This document shows, piece after piece, positions 43,431 to 54,502 of a stretch of DNA of 64,000 bases. This DNA is from Rhipidocladum racemiflorum. Lineage: Eukaryota; Streptophyta; Magnoliopsida; Poales; Poaceae. Where the stretch lies: NCBI GenBank assembly GCA_036346355.1, contig CM070577.1, positions 46,076,309 to 46,140,308 on the forward strand, in the 5' to 3' direction. Every line of letters begins with the position of its first letter. Positions within the stretch are counted from its first letter, which is position 1. Position numbers and translations under genes: made by a program. The notes below the pieces were generated by a model. It was given only the letters and a program-made list of their open reading frames with translations. It did no database searches and was not told the origin of the DNA.

Positions 43431-44582
43431 ATGGAGAAGAATCGCAGTGCTAGTCCCAACAAAGAAGCGGATGCATCAAATTCCAATCCCTTGGTCAATA
43501 GCAATGGTAACACCAGTAAAGTTCCAATCATCAATGACAGTGCTACTACCGAGCTCAACCTACAACCCTCCGAGGTGATAACAGCATTTCTTCAGAACAT
43601 GAATCAGTTCATGGTGACTCAGACTCAACTCATGCAATTGATGATACAATAACTGAACAACCAAGCCTCCATAGTCACTACACCTACAACTCCTCAGCAG
43701 TATCCTTCTGGTGAGTTACTGAAGACCAAGCCTCCAAAGGTATTATGTGATGTTGGTATTGGCAATACCCCTCCCGTAAGCCCCCACCCATGGAAATATG
43801 TCATCTGCTATCAATGTGGCGAAAAAGGACATGTTGCTTATAGATGTCCTCAAAAGGGGAAGGCAAAAGAAGATATCTATTGTAGTAACTGTGACAGAAT
43901 TGGACACCGATTCAGCAAGTGCCCTCGAAGGAAGGAGATCCAGTACAAGGTCTGCAACCTTTGTGGCAAGGAAGGGCATTATGTGAAACAATGTCCCTTA
44001 GGAAAACCAAAATTCTTGACACCACAAGCTGTTCCAGCATCAGAAGTCAGTGTGGGAGTACCTCCTAAACTGCACCAAGTAACGAAGGTTACTCAAGCTA
44101 GCAAAGGCAAAGCACTTTCCCTAGAAGACAACTGTCATCAACCGGATTCCCGCAAAAGGAAGATAGTAAGTCAAGAGCAGTATGTTGCCAGTAATTCCCG
44201 GCTTTGGGTGGACCAATTTCAACTCAACCAAGTACAAGAAGCAACCTTAATCAAGACCCCAGGATTGGAAGTACAACCAGTGTTGCAAGGATGTCATAAC
44301 AAGACTAGTCAACCTCAATGGAACAAGTTTTCAGAGATAGATCGTCGTTGCTTCAATTGTCTTGTTGTGGGGCATACTGCTGGTCGTTGCCCGCAAGGAC
44401 ACCAGGCATCTACTCCAAATCCCAACATCCCAGAGGCTGTTCTTATCAAGACCATAACTCCGGCAGCAGGTGGTAAACGCAATTGGAAATTTCTGTCACA
44501 AGTATTGCGATACCGGGCGTTGGGTCTACCTATGCCCCATGAAGATGAAGAAGGGACACCTGAAATTGGAGGTTATCAGTAA
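43431..44582 (+). pseudogene. zinc-knuckle ORF in the gag position of the chromovirus
   Basis: The frame from the ATG at 43431 (MEKNRSASPNKEADASNSNP) has one in-frame TAA (43650-43652) and otherwise runs to the stop at 44580-44582. After a short Gln/Met-rich segment it carries three consecutive CCHC knuckles, CYQCGEKGHVAYRC, CSNCDRIGHRFSKC and CNLCGKEGHYVKQC (43806-43995), and after about 115 residues a fourth, CFNCLVVGHTAGRC (about 44350-44391). The canonical Gypsy capsid domain is not visible. Zinc knuckles bind nucleic acid; four in one Gypsy gag product is unusual, since one is typical. It might act as an RNA-binding gag substitute or be a capsid deletion product. Confidence 0.7.
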
Positions 44583-45149
44583 ATGCTAACGGATGGTACA
44601 TTCAGTAGCGCCATACCTCTGCTAAGGAATAAATAAAAGAGTTTATGTAATGATTCAAGCTGTAAGATGCAATCGCCAGTATGGTTATTAATAAAAGTTT
44701 GAAAGGAGTATAATTGTGGAAGTATATTTCTGTTGATAGTTCTTGAAACATATTTGTATTTGGGCACCAATCATGGGATAAGTAAAGGATGGCCGTAGAG
44801 CCATAGTTCTCATCCAAACCATGGAAAGAAATGTTGAATTCAAAATTTTCCCATCTTGAAAGGAATCAGTTAGTATCGTCTGGAAACTACAACCTCTCGA
44901 TGGGTGTGGTGTATGGTTGCCAGGAGAATTAAAGTCTCAAGGTACTAGAAGCCCCAAACATAAATCAAGTGAGTTGAACCTCAGGCAAATACTGGGTGCC
45001 AGTCTATTCAAACTGGACTTCCAAGATTCGGTAAGTGTCAGGCAGGAAGCAATATAATCAAGATTTGAAAAAAAAATTAGCAGCACATCAAAGACCAACC
45101 GGATTGCTACAACCCTTGCAAGTTCCTGTTTGGAAGAAATAAGAATGGA
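44583..45149 (+). other. deleted pol region of the chromovirus
   Basis: No protease or reverse transcriptase motif is found between the zinc-knuckle ORF and the integrase. Only short scraps and stops occur. It is the scar of a deletion or rearrangement. Confidence 0.5.
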
Positions 45150-46211
45150 TTTCATCACTTCCTGGAACTAAGTTTGGATATGATTCCATTCGGGTTGTTG
45201 TGGACAAGTTAACCAAAGTGGCGCATTTCATTCCGGTGAAAACAACTTATTCGGGGGACAAACTCGTAGAGCTGTATATGGCCAAGATTGTGTGTTTGCA
45301 TGGGGTGCCAAAGAAGATTGTGTCAGATCGAGGTTCTCAGTTTACTTCGAGGTTTTGGTAGAAGTTGCATGAGGTATTAGGCACGAATTTGAATTTCAGT
45401 ACTGCTTACCATCCTCAGACCGATGGCCAGACGGAAAGAATAAATCAAAATTTTGAGGATATATTAAGAGCTTGTGCGTTAACGTACAGAGGTTCATGGG
45501 ATCAGAATCTGCCCTATGCCGAGTTCTCCTATAACAATAGCTATCAAGCCAGTTTGAAGATGGCACCGTTTGAGGCTCTGTACGGAAGAAAGTGCAGAAC
45601 ACCATTGTATTGGAAAGAGTCTGATGGTGGACAAATCATTGGACCTGATATTCTGAAGGAAGCCGAAGAGCAAGTCAAAGTGATTCGTGAGAATCTGAAG
45701 ACAGCTCCGTCAAGGCAGAAAAGTTATGCTGATAATCGTTGCTGGGAATTAAGCTTTGCACCTGGTGATCCTGTGTATCTGAAGGTTTCACCTTTGAAGG
45801 GTATGCATCGAATCAGAGTTAGTGGCAAGCTAGCGCCCCGCTACATCGGACCATTCCAGTGGTTGCCAGAAGAGGAGAAGTGGCTTATAAGTTGGAGTTG
45901 CCTCCCCAGCTGTTAGGAGTACATGATGTCTTTCATGTGTCTCAGTGAAGAAATGTCTAAGAGTACCCGAGCATTAGTTGCCATTGGAAGAAATGGAGCT
46001 AAAAGAAGACCTGTCGTGTCCGGAGTATCAAGTCAAGATTCTGGATGAAGCTGAGCATCGAACTCGAAGTCCTGTGATCAAGTTCTGCAAGGTTCAGTGG
46101 AGTAATCATTCGGAGAAGGACGCTACCTGGGAACGAGAAGAGGATCTTCGAGCAGAGTTTCCCGATCTCTTTCTTTCTTCGTCCGAATCTCGGGGACGAG
46201 ATTCTCTCTAA
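45150..46211 (+). pseudogene. chromovirus integrase (core, C-terminal domain) and chromodomain
   Basis: The core begins near 45150 (MDFITSLPGTKFGYDSIRVV) and has the catalytic SDRGSQFTS. An in-frame TAG lies at 45359-45361. Downstream come AYHPQTDGQTERINQ with the catalytic Glu, then PYAEFSYNNSYQASLKMAPF, ALYGRKCRTPLYW and KGMHRIRVSGKLAPRYIGPF. The open piece ends at 45916. A final frame (45978-46211) encodes a C-terminal chromodomain (VKFC/IKFCKVQWSNHSEKDATWE context, WEREEDLRAEFP). In chromoviruses this module targets integration to histone-marked heterochromatin. The internal stop and frame break make it non-functional. Confidence 0.85.
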
Positions 46212-46223
46212 GGGGGGTAGGTT
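46208..46223 (+). promoter_or_regulatory. polypurine tract of the chromovirus
   Basis: aaggggggtaggt immediately precedes the 3' LTR start (TGTAACGCCC at 46224) and serves as plus-strand primer in this family. Confidence 0.8.
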
Positions 46224-49200
46224 TGTAACGCCCTAGTTTTCGCCTTCTGGAGGAAATCTAATTTAAATAAAGTAAATTCCAAACTTGGAGTTTCATTGGT
46301 GTTTAATTTAGCCTGGCATTCTTAGCCATCCAAAATCGGAATTCATTTCCCCTCCGTTCGAAAAATCAAATTTCTCGGTTTTCGTCGGTACCCGAAATTT
46401 CACCCGAGTTCGAAAATGCTCCAAAACTCCCGAAATCACTTCAATTAGGTCCAAAATATTCCAAAATTATTTTTGTAATGATTCCCAAGATTTTTGGAAC
46501 TCCGCCCCTATTTTATCCCGCGCTGCTTTCGTTTAATGCCCGTTATTCGCTCCGGAATATTCAAATCCACAAATTTCATCCAAATTCAGTGAAACCAATT
46601 TTATTGGGTTCCAAATATTTCAAAATGGTTCTAAGAATTTTTTCGGATTTTTTAGACCATTTTTGCTAATTTTTCTTTAGGGCGTCGCTTTCGCGTAAAC
46701 CTCGGCCAATGAGGAAGAGCCATGTGGCATGCACTGTTCATCCTCTTCCTCCCATCGTGTATGCAAGCAACAGAGGAGAGCTCCAGGCCCCTGTCATGGC
46801 TACCTCCTCCCTTAATCCTTCATAACTCCTCCATTACACCTCCAAATCACGAACGGTCGAGTCCGTTGAATCCGTGACGACGAATCTCTTCCGTCCCCCA
46901 CCATCATTAATCCCCAAGATCGCCGGAATTTGAACAATTGCCCAAAAACCGAAATGCACTTTAATGGTCATTACTCGGCCATTTCAACTCCGTTCCGCAC
47001 GATTCCACCTCTCAAATCTCCGTGGTGGAGTGCTCTTCCCGGTGGTCTCATTCTTCTTTAGCCTTTCCAATCCAATCGGCTGGGGGATCGAGAAAACCGA
47101 CGGGAAACCACCGTTTTCGCGTTCTTCGTGTTCATCCTTGTTTCTCCCACTCCGGTGGGTCAATTCTCACTCCGTTTGTTTCCTTGGGTTCACATGGAGG
47201 TCTAGATTCTAATCTTGCAATCAATTTTAGGATCCCTCAAGTGTGGACGACGAATTTTGCATTTTTGTCGCTTCGGCCGAACCGGTGTTCTTCATCGATT
47301 TCATCTTCTCCGGTGAGTTTGGGTTCAATTCCCCGCAATCTTGGGTACCTCTAGTTGTCCTCTAGATGATCCATCATTTGGATTGTATGGTCATGTTCAA
47401 TTTTTGGCGAAATTTCTCAAATTTTGGAGAAAGCAGCGTTCTCTGTTTTGGGGAGCCTTGCCATGCGCGTGGAGCCGCCACCGCCACGGTCGATCCTGCC
47501 GCCGGCTCGCCCGGCGCGCCCGCGCCCGCCGCCGCTCGGCCCGCCGACGCTGCGCGCCTTCGCGTCGCGCCGCCCCGCCGCCCGCCGCTCGCGCCGCCCG
47601 CCGCCTCGGTGGCCCTCGCCCTGTCGCCACCGCTGCCGGTGGCCGCGTCGCGCCCAGCGCCGCGCATCGGCGCCGTGCTGTCTTGCTTCATGCCTCCGGC
47701 TCCCATGGGGAGCTTCAAGCTCCCTTATTCTTGCTCCATGGGGAAGAACCCCAAGAGAATGACATGGGTGGCCCACTTGTAATAGACTCCAAGCCATCCC
47801 AAAATTAGAAAAAGAGATGCTCTGTAATATTCCGAGGAATATTCCTCGTTTTTCTTTTTTCCAGTATTTTTCCAAACTTCGGAAGCTCATATCTTTTCCG
47901 TCCGAACTCCGATTGACTCCGTTCAAGTTCCTAAATTCATCTAAAATCAAGACCTTCCTGCCAGTACTTTTTTTGTAATTTTTGGATTTTATTTTATTGT
48001 ATTGTTATTTATTTGTTGCTCTGTTTTGCGCATAGCCGACGATCCCGCCAAGTCCGCCGACCCCGTCGCTGGACTTCAAGACCTCGAGACCCCCGCTGCG
48101 ATCGAAGGCAAGTCTCCTTGACGCATGTTGATCCTACAATTTATAAATGTTTTAACATGTTTTACAAATTGCATCGCTATATATATTAAATGGATGATGT
48201 TAACGTTAGGTTATTAATTATACCTGTTGTTCCTACCTCCTTGACATTGTTATCTATGATCCTTTGTCGCCCTAGTACAGTGATCCACCAATGTAACTGT
48301 TTTTGGAAAAATAGTCTTTAATTAGGGGAAAAGACTATTGGAAAGACATGTTCGATTGAACAAATGATGTGAAATGCAAATTGGAGTTAGATGAATATTA
48401 GAGTTGATGTGGGGCTTGTTATCATGAAACTGATCTATGAATGGTGATAGTTGAAATATTCTGAGGAGTCGGATTATGATAGCAGTTCGCAATATGATTA
48501 GTAAGGGTCGACGGAGTAGTGGAAGAGGTATGACATTACGGATAATAGTCGGTACCGTTAAATAAATAATATTGAGAGTCATACTTGTGGATCAAATAGA
48601 ATAAATGGTGAATCATATTTCGGTGGATCTTAACTAGCATAAATAGAATAAATAATATTGAGAGTCATATGGTGAATCATATTCCGGGAGTGGTTAGAAC
48701 TCTCGGGTGTGCTTCTGGCAGCTAGAGCCAGGTAGGTGGATTGAACCTGTATATGAGAACCATGGCAGACAGAACCGTGTGGATGGATTGAATCCTGATC
48801 TTTTTGAGTTGTGGCGGATAGAGCCTGTATACTAGTGAATGGTGGCTAGAACCTTCACTAGAAGTTATAAATAATTGCAAATGTACAAATAATTGTGAAA
48901 ATGGCTTTGTGAAAAATATTACATGTAAAGTTTTGAGAAGTGTGGCTTTGTGCAAAAGAACCGTATTAAGCCATCTTTGGATAGCCGACATTATGCATTC
49001 CTCCCAGACTTGCGGAGTACTTTATGTACTCACGTGCTACACTCTAATCATATCTCAGAAGTGGAGAAAGACGTCAAAGGAGCTTCGAAGGACTAGGACG
49101 CGTACTCCACTCGATTGCCTGTGGGCATCTGGATGGGTTACCACGTGGTGTTACCTTCTTCCGCTGCAATTTTTTTTCAGTTGTTCAGCCTGTAAAGGCC

Positions 49201-49379
49201 GTAATGGTAAACCTTGACCATAAGGTCTTTGCTTTTATTTGGTGTTATTATTATTTGGTTATTTGGTATCGTGATATGACTATTGATTCATCACTTTTTG
49301 ACTGTGTGTACTAGCTACTGATCTGGGACTAGTACAGAAATACACAGGGGATTCCGGATAGCCGATCCAGGGTCCTACA
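46224..49379 (+). repeat. 3' LTR of the chromovirus (3.16 kb, internally deleted)
   Basis: Near-identical to the 5' LTR except for two regions. The GC-rich core (about 47445-47695) is strongly different from its counterpart. About 1.46 kb (5' LTR positions about 40648-42109) is replaced by about 43 bases at 48638-48682. The deleted part includes the conserved ctctgcagag/attcgaata block. Confidence 0.9.
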
Positions 49380-50718
49380 TTGTTCGAAAGTAAAAAAAGT
49401 TTTTTAAGTTTGATGGGTCAAACAAGTACAAGAAGAACTACAATGACAAGACAAGAAGAAGAAGAAACGTAAAGAGGACTTGCTATGAGTGCGGTGAAGT
49501 TGGACACTTCATCACCGATTGTCCAAAGAAGAGCAATCCAAATGAGCACAAAAAGAGTGAGCCATGCAAGAAGAACAAGGCTCACAAGAAGAAGTACTCA
49601 GGGCGAGCTCACATTGGCGAAGAATGGGACTCCAACGACTCCGACTCTGATGATGAAGGAGTTGCCACCATCGCCATTGAAGCCGCTCCTCCAACCAAGT
49701 CACTCTTTGGCGACGTGAGTGACAACGACACACCCGTTTGTCACAGGCAAAAGGGCGCAAGGTAATGACTAAACCAAAACATCCAAGTAGTGTTAGTGAA
49801 ATAGAGAGTAGTGATGATGAAGATGATGCTTTGTTTAGTGACTTGAACAAATCAATCATTACCAAAATAAACAAGCTAATGAAAAGAATAGATAGCCAAG
49901 AGGAAACTCTTGAGAAGCAAGAGGACTTGCTAATACTCGAAAAGAAGAAAAATCTTGCTCTCGAGAAGCTTCTTGCAAAAGAGAAGGAGAAGATTGAATT
50001 GTTAACCAAAAATCTTGATTTGGCTAACAACTCAATCACATTGCTTAAGAGTTCAAATGAGTCACTTCAAGAAAATGTGTTCAGTCTAGAGAATAATCTT
50101 AAAACTCTTAAAGTGCAATTTGAGTCTCTTAATGACATCAACTCTTTCTCAAAATGATGTATCCATGGCTTCTATTCCTTCCACTAGTAATGAGTGCTCT
50201 CGTTGCTATAATGTTGATCTTAATGCTTGTGCCACTAACTCTCAACTTGTGCAAGTATTAAAGAGTGAAAACGAGAGACTAAACACCTTGGTAAGATATG
50301 GTTGCATCAAGACTTATCAATCCAAGGATGCTCTATATAAGACTATTAATAGTTGAGGAAACAAAAATAAAGAAGGGCTAGGATTTGATAAGTTTGAGAG
50401 CAAGGGAAATGACCATGTGGTGGTAAAAGGTAAGGAATGTATATAGTTTGTCAAAGGAAATGACAAGCTACCATTGACCACCACACAAGTCAACAAAGTC
50501 GTGCAAGAACCAAAGAAGCATCCTCAATATCATGCATCTCATTCTATTCATTATGCTTCTTATGTTTTGAAGAGAAACCACCGTGGTAAAGTGGTTGCTC
50601 TCTTTGTCGGTGCCCACAACTCAAATGAGATGGCTAAGAAGAAGGTGTGGGTACCAAAGGTTTTAATCACTAACATGCAAGGACCCAAAAAGATTTGGGT
50701 ACCTAAAAACAAGACATA
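49380..50718 (+). pseudogene. Copia gag, remaining part: zinc knuckle and coiled-coil region
   Basis: The gag frame resumes after the chromovirus (TTGTT duplication at 49380-49384) and meets a TAA within its first few codons. A CCHC knuckle, CYECGEVGHFITDC, lies at 49481-49522, followed by a Lys-rich and then acidic segment. After a frame change, 49738-50157 encodes a coiled coil (LEKLLAKEKEKIELLTKNLD). 50120-50719 encodes further gag-like pieces ending GPKKIWVPKN, broken by stops. The order knuckle, then long coiled coil, is typical of SIRE/Maximus Copia elements. Confidence 0.8.
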
Positions 50719-51083
50719 ATGTGTTTTTGTAGGACTATACCTCTGGTGGATCAAGTTGGGTGCTTGATAGTGGTTGCACAAACCAGATGACCGGAGAGAA
50801 GAGTATGTTCTCATCTTTTGGTGAGAGAGGGTCATAATATGAAAATATTGTGTTTGGTGACAATGGTAAAGGTGAGGTCATGGGATTAGGTAAAATTGCA
50901 ATTTCTAATGACCACTCCATTTCAAATGTCTTGCTAGTTAAATCTTTGAATTACAATTTGCTATCCGTATCGCAACTTTATGAAATGGGTTACAATTGCT
51001 TATTCACTTATGTGGATGTGACCGTCTTTAGAAGAGGAGATTCATCGATTGCCTTCAAAGAATATTTGAAGGGTAAGCTATAG
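50719..51083 (+). pseudogene. Copia protease region
   Basis: The frame carries the Copia aspartic protease signature SSWVLDSGCTNQMTG (Asp codon at 50766) and downstream SLNYNLLSVSQLYEMGYNCL. In-frame TAA at 50835-50837 and TAG at 51081-51083 interrupt it. It is in the same frame as the long pol ORF that follows, so it was one polyprotein originally. Confidence 0.85.
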
Positions 51084-53912
51084 TTGGTTGATTTAAACTC
51101 AAATAGTGCTAAACTTCAAACATGCTTAATGGCAAAGTCTAGTATGGGTTGGCTATGGCATCGCCGACTAGCCCATGTTGGCATGAGGAACCTCGATAAG
51201 CTTCTAAAGGGAGATCATATCATCGGACTAACAAATGTTGTGTTTGAGAAAAATAGGATTTGTAGCACTTATCAAGCCGGAAAACAAGTTGGAGCGCGTC
51301 ATCCCGCCAAGAGCATCATGACAACGACGAGACCATTGGAGCTTCTACATATGGATCTTTTTGTACCCGTTGCTTACATAAGCATCGGAGGTAACAAATA
51401 TGGTTTAATCATTGTCAATGATTTTTCTTGCTTCACTTGGGTTTCCTTTTTGCAAGAGAAAAGTGAAACTCAAGGCATAATCAAGAGGTTTGCAAGAAGA
51501 GCACAAAATGAGTTCGAGATGAAGATTAAGAAGATTCGAAGTGAGAATGGAAGCGAGTTCAAGAACTCTCAAGTTGAAGACTTTCTTGATGAAGAAGGGA
51601 TAAAGCATAAATTCTCGGCTCCCTACTCCCCTCAACAAAATGGAGTTGTAGAAAGGAAGAACCGGGCGTTGATAGAGATGGCAAGAACGATGCTTTATGA
51701 GTACAAAATTTCCGATCAATTTTGGGCGGAAGCCATCAAGACCTCTTGCCACACGATCAACCGTTTATACCTCCATAAGATCTTGAAAAAAACGGCATAC
51801 GAACTCATCACCGGTAACAAGCCTAATATCTCTTACTTTAGATTCTTTGGTAGTAAATGTTTTATTCTCAACAAGAAGCCAAAGAACTCCAAATTTGCAC
51901 CTAAGATTGATGAAGGCTTCTTGCTTGGTTATGGATCAAATGCCTACGCCTATCGCGTTTTCAACAAAACCACTGGTTGTGTTGAAATAGCGAGAGACAT
52001 GACATTTGATGAATCTAACGACTCTCAAGTAGAGCAAGTTGATTTAAATGTGCTAGAAAATGAAGAAGTTCCAAGCATTGCGATTAAAAGAAAGGCAATT
52101 GGAGAGGTAAGGCCTCAAGAGGTGGAACATCAAGACAATACATCAACTCAAGTGGAACCGCCAACTTCCATTCGAAGTCAATACAAGTCTCAAGATGGCT
52201 CAAGTAAACTCATGGAGGATGATCAAGTTGAAGATGTTGAACCAATTCAACAAACATCCCAAGCTCCACATCCAAGAGTCCATCAAAGCATCCAAAGAGA
52301 CCATCCCGTCGACAATATCCTCGATGATATCCAAATAGGGGTAACGACACACTCTAGAGTATCAAACTTTTGTGAATTTTACTCTTTTGTATCCTCTTTG
52401 GAACCGCTTAGGGTGGAAGGTGCACTAAATGATCCGAATTGGGTGATGGCAATGCACGAAGAGTTCAACAACTTCGTGAGGAACAAAGTATGGTCGTTGG
52501 TGGAAAGACCCAATCAAAACGTGAATGGAACTAAATGGGTCTTCCGAAACAAACAAGACGAAAATGGGATAATCACAAGAAACAAAGCAAGGTTGGTTGC
52601 TCAAGGATACACTCAAGTTGAAGGTTTGGATTTTGGTGAGACTTATGCTCCCGTTGCTAGATTAGAGTCAATTCGTATATTGGTTGCATTTGCTACTCAC
52701 CATGATTTCAAGCTTTTTCAAATGGACGTCAAGAGTGCATTCTTAAACGGTCCAATATCCGAATTAGTCTATGTCGAGCAACCGCCGGGAATGGAGGATC
52801 ACAAGAACCCTTCGCATGTTTATAAACTCCATAAGGTGCTCTACGGGCTTAAGCAAGCACCTAGAGCATTGTATGAATGCCTTAGGGACTTCCTTGTTAA
52901 AAGGGGTTTTGCTATCGGTAAAGCCGACCCTACTCTCTTCACCAAATATGTTGATGATGATTTATTTGTATGTCAAATATATGTCGATGATATTATATTT
53001 GGTTCTACTAATAAAAACTTTTGTGAAGAGTTTAGCAGGTTAATGACAAAAAGGTTCGAGATGTCGATGATGGGTGAATTGAAATTCTTCCTAGGATTTC
53101 AAATCAAACAACTCAAGGAAGGGACATTCTTATGCCAAACAAAATACATCAAGGACATGCTCAAGTCGTTTGACATGGAGAATGCCAAGCCGATTCATAC
53201 ACCCATGGCGACGAATGGACATCTCGGCCTAAACGAGGAAGGTAATCCGGTGGATCAAAAGGTATATCGGTCCATGATAGGTTCACTACTTTATCTTTGT
53301 GCATCTAGGCCCAATATTATGCTTAGTGTTTGCATGTGTGCAAGATTTCAAGCCGCTCCGAAAGAGTGTCACCTAGTAGCCGTGAAAAGAATCCTTAGGT
53401 ATCTAGTTTACACACCAAGTCTAGGGCTTTGGTATCCTAAAGGATCAAAATTCGATTTGATGGGATATTCGGATGCTGATTATGCGGGTTGCAAAGTGGA
53501 TAGAAAAAGTACCTCGGGGACTTGCCAATTCTTAGGTAGATCACTAGTATCTTGCTCCTCAAAGAAACAAAACTCGGTAGCTCTATCCACCGCCGAAGCT
53601 GAATACATTGCCGCGGGAAGTTGTTGTGCACAATTATTATGGATGAGGCAAACCTTGAGGGATTTTGGACTTAATTTGGATAAAGTACCACTCTTATGTG
53701 ACAATGAGAGTGCCATTAATATAGCCAACAATCCCGTCCAACGCTCCCGCACCAAGCACATAGACATCCGTCATCACTTTCTTAGAGATCACTCACTAAA
53801 AGGGGACATTGACATTACCTATGTGAGAACCGAAAAACAACTGGCCGATATCTTCACCAAACCCCTTGATGAAAATCGCTTTTGCGAACTAAGGAGTGAG
53901 CGAATGTTCTAG
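51084..53912 (+). CDS. Copia pol: integrase, reverse transcriptase, RNase H (942 codons open)
   Basis: One uninterrupted frame opens after a TAG; the first codon is TTG, so there is no true start. Order: integrase zinc-binding region (WHRRLAHVG; then CSTYQAGK where the second Cys of the usual C-x2-C is Tyr); integrase core with Asp 91, residue 154 in RSENGSEF (Glu where Asp is expected) and Glu 190 (spacing x35); RT with FQMDVKSAFLNG and YVDD at residues 633-636; RNase H with SDADYAG (from residue 797), STAEAEY and CDNESAINIA; end FTKPLDENRFCEL. RT and RNase H look intact, while integrase has lost a zinc ligand and altered a catalytic acid. In the SIRE/Maximus lineage such a polyprotein would be cleaved by the protease encoded just upstream, which is broken here. 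Confidence 0.93.
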   Translation: MVDLNSNSAKLQTCLMAKSSMGWLWHRRLAHVGMRNLDKLLKGDHIIGLTNVVFEKNRICSTYQAGKQVGARHPAKSIMTTTRPLELLHMDLFVPVAYISIGGNKYGLIIVNDFSCFTWVSFLQEKSETQGIIKRFARRAQNEFEMKIKKIRSENGSEFKNSQVEDFLDEEGIKHKFSAPYSPQQNGVVERKNRALIEMARTMLYEYKISDQFWAEAIKTSCHTINRLYLHKILKKTAYELITGNKPNISYFRFFGSKCFILNKKPKNSKFAPKIDEGFLLGYGSNAYAYRVFNKTTGCVEIARDMTFDESNDSQVEQVDLNVLENEEVPSIAIKRKAIGEVRPQEVEHQDNTSTQVEPPTSIRSQYKSQDGSSKLMEDDQVEDVEPIQQTSQAPHPRVHQSIQRDHPVDNILDDIQIGVTTHSRVSNFCEFYSFVSSLEPLRVEGALNDPNWVMAMHEEFNNFVRNKVWSLVERPNQNVNGTKWVFRNKQDENGIITRNKARLVAQGYTQVEGLDFGETYAPVARLESIRILVAFATHHDFKLFQMDVKSAFLNGPISELVYVEQPPGMEDHKNPSHVYKLHKVLYGLKQAPRALYECLRDFLVKRGFAIGKADPTLFTKYVDDDLFVCQIYVDDIIFGSTNKNFCEEFSRLMTKRFEMSMMGELKFFLGFQIKQLKEGTFLCQTKYIKDMLKSFDMENAKPIHTPMATNGHLGLNEEGNPVDQKVYRSMIGSLLYLCASRPNIMLSVCMCARFQAAPKECHLVAVKRILRYLVYTPSLGLWYPKGSKFDLMGYSDADYAGCKVDRKSTSGTCQFLGRSLVSCSSKKQNSVALSTAEAEYIAAGSCCAQLLWMRQTLRDFGLNLDKVPLLCDNESAINIANNPVQRSRTKHIDIRHHFLRDHSLKGDIDITYVRTEKQLADIFTKPLDENRFCELRSERMF

Positions 53913-54188
53913 ACTATCGGAATGTGACTTGACGTCTTGGATGCATTGATTATTATTTCTCTTGTCAATTTCGATATAAAAATGTTTGAAAAACCTTTTG
54001 AATGATCTTCAAAATGTTTTGATTTGGATCTTAATCTTAATTCAATCCACGCGTGATCATTGTTTTGGTTGCTTGAATGCTTATTGATCACGAGTGGAGG
54101 GAATGCTCTAGAGTTCACATGACCAAGAATCTATTTCTTCGCTCAGAGAACCTCTCTTTCCTATTTGTTCAGCTGGAAAAACCAATGT

Positions 54189-54407
54189 ATCGGAATATCC
54201 GATCCCCATGTTGGATTATCCGATATGTCTCTCAGCTTGGATCTGCTGAAACTTTGCACTCATCGGAACTTCCGATTTATGCAACGGAACTTCCGATTTT
54301 CTGGAAATTCTAATTGTTCGGAATATCTGATATTCACATCGGAATATCCGATGATCTCTATCATGAGCACTCATCAGAACATCCGATCTCAGATCGGAAT
54401 ATCCGAC
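54189..54407 (+). repeat. cluster of TCGGA-N3-TCCGA near-palindromes ahead of ORF3
   Basis: Eight units within about 220 bp: TCGGAATATCCGA (three times), TCGGAACTTCCGA, ACGGAACTTCCGA and three variants with one or two changes. The same motif family fills the LTRs of this element. This internal cluster lies about 100-300 bp upstream of the third ORF. Confidence 0.85.
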
Positions 54408-54502
54408 TTGTGTGTATTTCTTTAAAGTGACCGGTTCACTTTGTCTTTCTCTATTCTCTAGCCACTTTCAATCAAGTTATAGCTGCTTGTGAGAGTAAGG
54501 GC

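Larger units (their letters stand above)
38249..49379 (+). mobile_element. chromovirus (Ty3/Gypsy, Tekay/Del-like), complete insertion, internally deleted
   Basis: Two LTRs in direct orientation (38249-42805, 46224-49379), PBS, a zinc-knuckle ORF, integrase C-terminal half with chromodomain and a polypurine tract are present. Perfect 5-bp target duplication TTGTT (38244-38248 and 49380-49384). Protease, reverse transcriptase, RNase H and the start of integrase are absent, so it cannot move alone. It is inserted in sense orientation inside the gag of the Copia element, and is therefore younger than it. Confidence 0.92.
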
